A stretch of 64,000 nt of DNA, from NCBI GenBank assembly GCA_021464415.1, contig CM038470.1, positions 12,412,394-12,476,393 on the forward strand. Direction: 5' to 3'. Shown one piece after another: positions 32,832-41,869 of the stretch (its first letter is position 1; every line of letters begins with the position of its first letter). This DNA comes from Lonicera japonica (Eukaryota > Streptophyta > Magnoliopsida > Dipsacales > Caprifoliaceae). The notes under the pieces are model-generated. The model did not search any database, was not told the origin of the DNA, and saw nothing but the letters and a program-made list of their open reading frames with translations. Made by a program: the position numbers and the translations under genes.

Positions 32832-33282
32832 ACAAACAAAAAGCCCTATTTCAATATATAAACAAATTCCAAACAGATTTATCACCAAAGCTTAACAAAT
32901 AATAAGCCCTAAATCTGAAAAAAAATTAAAAAAATCGAAAAATCACATACCTGTGAGTGAGGGCTCCGTTCGACAGAAAGAGAGAGAGCTGGAGCTGCGT
33001 GAGAGAGAGGGCTTCGTGAGAGAGCTTGCTGCGCGGAAGAGAGAGCTGCGTGAGAGAGAGAGAGAGCTGCGTGAGTGGAGTCTCCTGCGTGAGAATGCAG
33101 AGGGAGCAGGGGAGGAGAGAGATACAGAGAGCAAACAAATGAGGAGTGTTCTCTCTTTTTTTTTTTTTTTTGGTTAAGAGAAGTGTGCTTCTTTGAGGGC
33201 TGTTTGGTCGCTGGTTTAAGAACCCACGCGCGGGAACCACGCGGGTAGTCCGTAAGGTTCAGACCTTACTTGAAAGGCCCTC
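32832..33282 (-). repeat. Right terminal inverted repeat of the MULE
   Basis: 451 bp, inverse complement of 27617-28069 with an A-tract two bases shorter; I found no other difference on reading. It carries the same splice donor, pointing into the element. Confidence 0.92.
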
Positions 33283-33301
33283 TATATATATATATATATA
33301 A

Positions 33302-34185
33302 GTATGATGGTAGATATTTTTTATTATAATTTATGATATGTATTTGTCTAAATTAACACTTTTTTAAGTTTCAAGTTGCAGATTTAACAATTTAATTATA
33401 TTTATAAGATGCTAAAAAGATCAACTATTTAATTTGAGATTTTTTTATAATTGAAACTATTTATTTTAATTTTTTAAATAATATAGAGAATTCATTATGG
33501 TATGTGCATGTATATTATAATAAGTTATACCACATTATTATTTATCACAAATTAGCATGAATATCAAATATTTATCATAGTAATCATCGTATATATAGTT
33601 AATATAAGTAGTGGAATGGTAGACACTTTCCACCATAGGATATGATGATACGTCTCTAAATGTTTATATTTTTGTTGTATTTAGAGGTAATGATCCGTCA
33701 AATATTTTTATATTAACTATATGTGCAATGATTAATATAATAAACACTTGATGTTCTTACTAATTTGTGATAAATAATGATATAGTATAACTTATTATGG
33801 TATGCATGCACATACTATAGTAAATACTTTATATTATTTAAAAAATCAAAATAAATTATTGGCTTGAATCCTAAAGAAGTGTTAAAATGTAAACATAAAT
33901 TATTGGCTTAAATAATGATATATTGTAACTTATTAGTCTTTTTAACATAATGTAAACATAATTAAAATGTTAAATTATTGGCTTGAATCCTAAAGAAGTG
34001 TTAAGTTAGAGAAGTACCTACCTTAGCTTATGATAGAAAGTATCCACCATTCTACTACTCTAGTTAATATAACAATATTTAATGAATCACTACCCATAAA
34101 TACAATAAAAATGTGCAGAATTAGAGAGGAATCCATCCATACATATAGTAAAAAATATCTACCATTTCACTCCTCCCTCTTTATA
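33302..34185. mobile_element. Nested foldback element, about 0.9 kb
   Basis: Segments 33302-33606 and 33707-34063 are inverted copies of each other, diverged and with indels. Clear blocks include TAATAAGTTATACYAYATYA, ATTATTTATCACAAATTAG and ATTTTTTAAATAATATA. The centre (33607-33720, ATGGTAGACACTTT...) is in turn inverted against 34066-34185 (AATATCTACCATTTCACTCC). Four termini of the type ATGGTRGATAYTTT therefore alternate in orientation. It lies directly against the (TA)n tract beside the MULE. Family unclear; no coding capacity. Confidence 0.7.
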
Positions 34186-34591
34186 TATATATATATATAA
34201 TGTGGTAGTTGTCTAGAAGTTGGCAAGCAAAGTTTAGAGTCGTGTCACCTTACTAATTTATATATTATTATTAAAAAAATAAATTCTAATATTGGGCTCC
34301 TCTAAATTAGTGAATATTATACAATAATAAGGTTATTTGGCTTTTGGCCTTAATTATTTAGGCCATTACTATCTTTGGTACCCAAAATTATGCATAATGT
34401 ACCTTTGGTACCTATTTTGAACGGTTTTCATCATTTGACTCAAAGTGCTATCTGTTGACCCAAAACTTAATGTAAACTACTTAAACCACCATATCATCAC
34501 ACGTTTTGTATGTTGCAGCTACTGGCCCCACTTTAAACACCAGAGTAGCGAAGTCATTTTTGCTATGTTGTATTTTCCCTTGTTTGCAAAC

Positions 34592-35732
34592 TCACATGTG
34601 CATTCGCTTCACCACCTTGTACATGAACATGAGCAACAACATGCCACCACCAACTCTGCTACTACCGCCCAAAAATCTCTCATAGTACTCAACGCAAAAC
34701 AGCAATAGCCACAACTCTACCTCATGCCTCGTCTAGACTCTTCCCCTCCTCCGACTCACCACTGGCCTCACGTATACCACTTACATCTTTCGGTTCCCCC
34801 GCAGTGCCACCACCACTAGTAGGGGTGTTTTCAGTTTCGGTCGAAATAGAAATTGGGCTACTCAAACCCTCCCCAAACTATGTAGTTCAGTTTCCGTTTG
34901 GTTCGATTTCGATTTTTGTACCTATATAACCCAAACGCTCCCTAAATTATTTGAATTCGGTACGGTTCGATTTTATTAGATTTTTTTTGTATTGTTAAAA
35001 TTTTAGTTAAAAATTGCACTAAAAAAAGCAGTAAAAAGCATTACAAAACTTGTGGTCCCTACTTTATACTAATCTTCCTAATTTGGAAGCTAATTAAATT
35101 GACTTTCGTTTTGATAAGACTTCTATGATAACAATATAGATTTACTCAAAAGGCACTACAAAAGAAATATATGATGTATTTATTTTAATAAGTACCTTAA
35201 GTAATTATTTATAAATGTAAATAGTTCATAGGCTTGGGTCATTTATGATATAAATGTTATAAGAAAGCTTCTTCATTTTTTCCTAACGTGTTGTAAGACA
35301 ACTTAAGCAATTACCTTAAGTTAGCAAAAAAAATTTAAAAGATTCAATTTTTTCAGTCTAATTCGGGCACCTCGAACCCCTAACCTATATCGACCCAAAT
35401 CAACTAGTTTCGATTTTGATTTTTTTCGGTTCAAAAAATTTTAGATCGCAACGAATCGGTTCAGTTTTCGAATTTTTGACAACACCCCTAACCACTGGCC
35501 CTACCCCGGAAGGAGGCGGAGACACGTGGAAGAAGCACGTGTGCTCTTATAGGGAGTATTTTTGAATCAAGGCACGCCACTGGAAGCACATGCAGGCCGC
35601 TTCACTAAGGGAGTCGTCGTCAAGTCTCTTGAGTATCTCGATGAGTAAGTCGGTTTGGTCGTTGATGAAAAATTTATTTTTATTGGATCTTTTATTATTG
35701 TGTTTATGTTCATTGTTTTCTAGTTGCACCAT
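34592..35732 (-). pseudogene. Captured F-box protein gene, broken
   Basis: From the ATG at 35732 the minus strand encodes an Asn/Lys-rich leader and then TDLLIEILKRLDDDSLSEAA with CMCFQWRALI, a clear F-box (SKP1-binding) domain at about residues 25-57. The frame meets TAA at 35549-35547, where a WEH-type continuation would be expected. The same frame then continues through HVSPPPSG, VVVAL, a VRPVV segment and an FCVEYYERF segment to a TGA at 34594. When the hAT at 34820-35490 and one of its target repeats are set aside, the frame stays open except for three stops. F-box proteins select substrates for SCF ubiquitin ligases; this copy is dead as a full-length protein. The F-box subfamily is not certain. 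Confidence 0.7.
34820..35490. mobile_element. hAT MITE inserted in the F-box pseudogene
   Basis: Ends TAGGGGTGTTTTCAGTTTCG and (complement) TAGGGGTGTTGTCAAAAATT. The 8-bp flanks are ACCACTAG (34812-34819) and ACCACTGG (35491-35498), one mismatch. 671 bp with sub-terminal GGTTCGATTTCGATTTT-like repeats. No coding capacity. Confidence 0.82.
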
Positions 35733-36013
35733 TTTTAGAATGAAATTATATGATAAAGGAATGGTAGTGATGAGATATGGAAGTTATAGGGGATTTAATT
35801 TGTATTCACGTTTGACTTTAGAGAGATTGTACGTGAGATAATCGAGGGAGAAAGGAAGAGGCCAAAGGAAAAGTTACAAAAGTAAGCTCCAATTTTAATT
35901 TGTTGTGGCATGGAGTAACTTTATGGCTGTGCCACTGTGTACTGTGAAAGGAGTTATTGTTAAAATAATGAATAATATTAAAAAAATATACCATAATTCC
36001 TTAAAGTAGCAAG

Positions 36014-36970
36014 TGATGTGATCTAGCCCAGCCTTCCATTCAATTCAACCCAAGAGTATTGTGCATTCCTGAATGAAGGCTTGGATACGCATAAGTTCAA
36101 GGATAGAGTATGGAAATTTAAAGGAAAATCTATCAAATTGCTTATTTCAAGAGTTACAAAGAAATTCCAAGCCAATCAATCATTCAATGGAGTTCCTAAA
36201 AATTGGGCATGAAAGTTCAAAGTGAAAGTATGTTTGAAGGTAACCAATGAAGTTCCAAATCATGTTCTTGAATTGTGCAAAACTTGGATATTAATTGGAG
36301 CATACCGGAAAGCATGGAGAACACTGCAAAGTCATCTTTATAGTGAAACAATTACATGCTGGAATACTGCAAAGTCTTTTTTGCAGTAAAACAGTCATTT
36401 GAAATTTCACTGCAAAGTCTTCTTTGCAGTAAAATTGTTTAATGGCATTTTATTTATTTATTTTATATTTCTTAAAGCACAAGGATTAAGGATAATTATT
36501 ACTTAGAGTATTATCATGTTAAAAATGTATTGGGTTTATTTTAGAGTGTTTATTAATTTTCTTATTGCATTTGAATTATTCTAGATGTTAATTTTCTTTT
36601 CTAAATAGTAATAGTTTTCATATTATTTTAGGAAACTAATTAGTTGCTTATCTCATATTTAAAGAAGTTATTTTCATTGTATTAAGAGAAAGACTATGAT
36701 TAATGAAATTGAGAGTTTTCTCTCTGTGCCCTCTAAGAGCATGTTAAACATGTCAATTAATTAATTTGCGTGTTGCTCGACTTATCAATTTAGCATCCAC
36801 ACTAGATTGTAGCGTTGTTCGCTATACTAAGGTTCGCACTTCTTTAAACACTGGGTTTAAGTTTTCATCTTCCATCTATTCGTCCTACTCCAAGGTTCAA
36901 GTCTCGATATAGACTTTGGGTCAAGGATTCACAAACAATCTGATTAAGAGTATGATCCGAGATCGCATCA
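36014..36970 (+). mobile_element. Solo LTR nested in the Pack-MULE
   Basis: Begins TGATGTGATCTAG and ends GATCGCATCA, with inverted TGATG(T/C)GATC termini. Flanks are GCAAG (36009-36013) and GCTAG (36971-36975), a 5-bp duplication with one mismatch. 957 bp. The interior has three ACTGCAAAGTC..TTTGCAGTAAAA repeats (about 36318-36430) and ATTAAGAGAAAGACTATG followed by a typical U5-like region. No internal retroviral genes, so it probably arose by LTR-LTR recombination. Confidence 0.65.
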
Positions 36971-37580
36971 GCTAGGCAGTTATTCTTTGACATGAGACAT
37001 ACCCATGGTTAAAGATACATTTATATTTGTTTTTAAATTATAGTTTATTTTTTTATTTTTTTAAGTTATGAGAGTTCAATTAATTACATATAATAAGTGG
37101 TTTAAAAATATATTACTCCGTATTATCTATGTTAGTTGAGCATAAAAATATAATTGAAATAGAGAAAAGACTTTCCATTAAATTAAAAATAATAGGTGTT
37201 TAGCTAATTCTAAATACAATATATGTTTGTCTGATGTACATAAAACAAACAACTTATATTGATTTATATTTTAAATATAAATTTAACTAAATTTATTTTT
37301 TTTCATTTGTAAAATATACATTATAATTTTATAAAAAAGTTTGTCACATTCATCGTACAAATTTCTAGCCGATAGAGTGGTTGGGTATTAAACCTACAAT
37401 GCACAAAACGTGTAATGGGAGGGCAGTTTAGGTAGTTTACATTAAATTTTAGGTCAACAAATGGTACTTTGGGTCAAATGATGGAAACTGTCCAAAATGT
37501 GCATTATGCACAATTTTGGAAACCAAAGCAAATAATGACCTAAATAATGGAGACAAAAAGCCAAATAACCCTATACAATA

Positions 37581-39167
37581 AGAGCTTTTGAAAGTAGCTT
37601 TTTAGACCTAGAGGGACTTTGTATTAATATTCAAAAAAGTGATTTATGATGTATTGCTAGCACATTAATTAATAGATAAGGTCTATACTCTTATTATTTT
37701 ATACATAAACTAATATTTTAAAACCGTATTATTTAAATCACTTCTATAAGTAATAATCATGTATCCCTCTACAATTTTGCTACTGCTTTTTTTTAAGGTA
37801 TTAAAAAATTGATCCAATGTAACATATAAATTAACTTTAAATATTTTGACTTAATACGCGCTATGAAAATTAACATCCTAAAGAATGAAATGTACAAATT
37901 AGAGTCCTAATAAACAAGCTAGCAAAAGTAGGGGGGTTGGAGTTCGGTGGAGGGGGGAAGAGGGAGGGGGTACTTGGGGTGGGGTTGGCACTTATTGGAA
38001 TGTCCTTTGTTATGAGAAGAGGCTCCTAATTGTATTCACGTGATATTAAAAACCAATTTGCTAGTGAGAAAACAACAGGTAATCAGTCTTTTTAAAAATC
38101 TTAATTTCTTAATGTTTATGGCTATTTAATTATTTTAGGACGCATTTGATTATTTTTGGTGTGAATTTTATTAAATTATAAAATAAATTTTACATGAATT
38201 TTTTTAATGGAAAACAAAAAATTAACAAGATTGGCTTTTTCATTATTTGAGATAAAAAAAAACCTAAGCAAAATCAACTTACCCATATAATTAGGCAATT
38301 AAACACTACAAATAATTAAAAAATATATGAAAATATAATTTATTTATTTTTAAAATTGTAATGAATCACGATTAATTACACAAACTTGTAAATGCTGTAA
38401 AGTTATTTCCAATCTAACCACCACTAAAGTAAGTAAAAATGGATCCTAGAATTACCAAAAGAGAGAGAACTCACATGCCTAAAGTTTTGAATAGACTACT
38501 AGCTAGTCTATAGCCTCTTTCTGACTTTTTACATGTGGCACTCTATAAAAATTAGGAATTCATTTTATAATTTTTTTTAATCCTTATTTTTTGTTTTTTT
38601 GGAACAACTTGTATTTGAAGAGATCCGAATATTGGATCTTTCGTTAAATAAATTGATCCCTCACAACAATCTAATTAACCACTAGGTTATCTCATAAGAT
38701 TTTTTAATCCTTATCTTAATTTTGGTGTTTTCATTTTGTCCTAGACAAATCTCCTGTGAAAAATAAAATATAATTGTACGAATTTAAATGGAGGGACAGA
38801 GCACTGATTTTTTTCACCTACAAAGGTGTTATTGGCTATATAAATATTGATGAGGAATTGTGGTCCAACGCATAAAAACTCCAAGTGAAGTAACGCTTTT
38901 CAGCTACAACTGGGGTCCAATATATAATAATTATTCCATACCAGTACCACCAAAAAGAAAATTCACAACGTTGAGAACTTAATAAATTTTTAATCCTTTT
39001 TTTTTTCGTTGTTAGTCTCTATTTTTTTTTTATTGTGCTTTTTATTTAGGATACGTAGTAATTATCATACCGGTTTAGTCTCTTCCTTTTTAAAAGATAT
39101 ATACACGGGTTAATATGGTTGCTATTTGCTAAAAAGAAGAATTCAAAATATATAATAAAAACTCAAT
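37581..39167. other. AT-rich intergenic DNA with one G-rich block
   Basis: A G-rich segment at 37931-37984 has six runs of three to six G. The rest is AT-rich without recognised genes or bounded elements. Confidence 0.5.
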
Positions 39168-39175
39168 GTGTACAC

Positions 39176-39653
39176 TAGGGGTGGGAAAATATACCAATAA
39201 TACCGTACCAACTTGTACCAAACCGAACCAATACCAAAATATACCGAAATTTGGTAATGGTACAATACCAATCGGTATTGTACCATACCAATTTTTTTTG
39301 GTACGGCACTGGTACTCAAACTCATTACCGATGGTATACCGTACCGTACCGAAATTTTGGTATTACCATGGTATACCATACCGAACCGTACCAAGTGTAC
39401 CAATTATACCAAATACATTAAATTACCAAATTAATTACCAATAGTCTAATTATTTATATATTTGTGTATTTCAGTATTTATATATTTGTGTATAGACTAT
39501 AGAGTATAATTGTTAGAGTATGAAAATAAATAAAAAATAATACAGTTTGTGTATTTATGTATATATATATGTAATCAGTAATCTGTGTATTTGTATATTT
39601 ATTAATTTATATATATATATGTAATTTATGTATTTTTATATCTGTGTAATAAA

Positions 39654-39687
<34 letters not shown>

Positions 39688-40379
39688 TATTAATTGCATG
39701 TAACATTATTAAACAATAGATGCTAAAAAAATAGTGATGATTTACAATGCATAGGAATAGGAGTATGTATAGGAGCACGCATCTAGTTATTAGTTGATTA
39801 AATTGAAAATGAACTTGATTACAATTTAACATTATTGACCAGCTTGTGATAGGATTTTGTTTGCTTTGTTTTTTATTTTTTTATTTTTAAATAATGATAA
39901 GCTGACCTTGTTTGACAAATTATAAATGGTTTGATGGTTGTATTCATTTTTAGTTTGATAGTAAATAAGTACCTTAAAATGTTTAAATTAAAATTGTTAA
40001 TAGTAGTTAAAAAACAATTGGTTAAATAAGTTGTTATGCGTGTGTAACAGTGCTTAAGAGCATCTCTAATTGAATGTATTATTAAAATTGGTTAGAATGT
40101 TTATTTTTCTCTATAATTAAAATTGTCGGATATATTATTTGTATAATTGGATTAGTATTTATAGACCGTTAAGGGTATGCAATCTTCTTTTTTATTTTTT
40201 AGGATTGATTTTTTGGTAATGTACCGTACCAATCCGTACCGTACCGATATTTCGGTATACCAAAGTTTGGTATACCGAAGTTTTGGTATGGTAATGGTAA
40301 CAAATTTTGGCGTACCAAATTTTTGGTATGGTACTCGGTATACTCGGTATGGTACGGTATTGTATCAAATCCACCCCTA
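39176..40379. mobile_element. hAT element with palindromic 8-bp TSD
   Basis: Left end TAGGGGTGGGAAAATATACC; complemented right end TAGGGGTGGATTTGATACAA. Perfect 8-bp duplication GTGTACAC at 39168-39175 and 40380-40387, itself a palindrome. The 1204-bp element has arrays of GGTAC/GGTATACCG motifs in both sub-terminal regions (39190-39400 and 40220-40365) and AT microsatellites in the middle. No transposase. Confidence 0.9.
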
Positions 40380-40432
40380 GTGTACACGCATCATTATGCA
40401 ATTCACAATAAAAAAAAAAAAAAGAAAAAAAA

Positions 40433-40468
40433 AAAGAAGAAGAAGAAGAAGAAGAAGAAGAAGAAGAG
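40433..40468 (+). repeat. (GAA)n microsatellite
   Basis: About twelve AAG/GAA units after an A-rich lead-in, just right of the hAT element. The Lys/Arg-rich and Ser-rich frames across it are artefacts. Confidence 0.9.
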
Positions 40469-41466
40469 GAAATAAACATAAAATAATAATTTACACATTT
40501 GTTAACAAGCTATTCGAAACAATAGATATTAAAGATTTTGATGGAGCATCACAAGCCAAAAGAATAAGGAAAAAAAATTGTTTTCAAAATTAAAGTCGTT
40601 TCCTTCTAACATATACTATCACTATGTTTCATTCCTTAATGATTGCTCGAGGTATATTTATACTATTAATTAAATATAAGTAGGGATTTTTAGTGTGCAT
40701 ATCAAATGTTTAAAATATTCTCTTATCATATTCTTCCAAAATTACAATAAAAGAATGCTTGTAATGATGACTCAAACTCATAATTTTAAACATATATAAT
40801 ACATTATTACCACTTGACCAAATAGCATTTCATCTATTTTATTTTACAAATCTATATATGATTATATATCGTACTACACATACATCGAGTGTACCACCAA
40901 TTCTAGTATTTCTTATATATATGGGGTGATTTACATGACTTTAGTGTTGGATCAATATTACTGCCACTTGGTACTAGAGAATAGTTAATATTTTGTTATG
41001 GCACGAAAATTTCCTAGAAATAGCAAAACTGAAACAAAAAACTCATGACAACAAATAATCTGTAAGGTCCGGCTTCTCTAATTAACCATGCGGATCTTAT
41101 GCATATTAATCACCCCTGTTCAGCTGTTTCTTGATTTTTTTTCCTTTCATTTTTGGAATATTTTTTCTTATTAATGTTACACTTATTTCAAATGTATAGT
41201 CCTGTAGACTGGATTTCTACCTACTACCTACCTTCGGATAAATATAAATTTTATTCCAATGTTTTTTGACATAAAAATCCAACATTTTTTTTAAGTGATC
41301 AATGAGGACAAGGGAAAGAATAGTGAGTGGAAGTTAATTGGCAGCGAGTTAAATTCATGTGTGGAATATATTATATGGCACCTTCTGCGAACATAAATTA
41401 TTGAGCTACGTGAAAATTGACTCAGATACTCCGTGGGAACAAGCTCTCGAATCAATTTATATATAT
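40469..41466. other. AT-rich intergenic stretch, nothing recognised
   Basis: No gene, RNA or bounded repeat seen; frames are short and low in complexity. Confidence 0.4.
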
Positions 41467-41869
41467 GGAGCATTTCTCATAAGGATTACTATTCACGGAC
41501 CTTATTTACGGATTTTCCCTTTTGCCACGCTTTTCGATGGAATTTTTTGATGAAATTTGGTGGAGATGTTGTTCATTGTGTGTAGAACATCTCCACCAAA
41601 TTTTGTCAAAAAATTCAATCGGGAAGTGGATTAACTACATGATTGAAAAATATTGGTCCAAAAATAGATATATAAAATCAAATGTTTTTCAATCATGTAG
41701 TTAACCCACTTCCCTGTTGAATTTTTTTGACGAAATTTGGTGGAGATGTTCTACACACGATGAAGAACATCCCCATCAAATTTCATCAAAAAATTTCATC
41801 GGGAAGCGTGTCAAAAGGACAAATCTGTAAATAAGGTCCGTGAATAGTAATCTTTATGGGAAATGCTCC
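41467..41869. mobile_element. Double foldback MITE (palindromes within a palindrome)
   Basis: Outer repeat: GGAGCATTTCTCATAAGGAT at the left, with its complement at the right end (ATCTTTATGGGAAATGCTCC), continuing through ACTATTCACGGACCTTATTT. The whole 403-bp element is an inverted repeat centred near 41665. Each half contains a smaller hairpin: ATTTGGTGGAGATGTTGTTC against GAACATCTCCACCAAAT on the left (41555-41605), and its mirror on the right (41736-41785). AT-rich flanks hide the target duplication. No coding capacity. Confidence 0.82.

Larger units (their letters stand above)
27617..33282 (+). mobile_element. Apparently complete autonomous MULE (FAR1/FRS type), 5.67 kb
   Basis: Bounded by long terminal inverted repeats (27617-28069 and 32832-33282) that begin GAGGGCCTTTCAAGTAAGGT. 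By direct reading the two copies differ only in one A-tract (18 A against 16). The flanks are (TA)n, so a 9-bp duplication is present but cannot be delimited. Contents in order: left repeat with pyrimidine-rich leader and splice donor, three-exon transposase (28294-30825), tandem repeats (30826-31260), a convergent 54-codon frame (31511-31675), short direct repeats (31980-32820), right repeat. Near-identity of the ends and the intact transposase indicate a very recent and potentially active insertion. Confidence 0.93.
34327..37571. mobile_element. Pack-MULE-like element carrying F-box DNA, 9-bp TSD
   Basis: The left end GGTTATTTGGCTTTTGGCCT and the complemented right end GGTTATTTGGCTTTTTGTCT belong to imperfect terminal repeats of about 180-200 bp. 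TATACAATA flanks the element on both sides (34318-34326, 37572-37580); three or four extra bases separate the left copy from the repeat. The interior contains an F-box pseudogene, a nested hAT (34820-35490) and a nested solo LTR (36014-36970). No transposase is present. Capture of a host gene between MULE ends defines a Pack-MULE. Confidence 0.75.
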
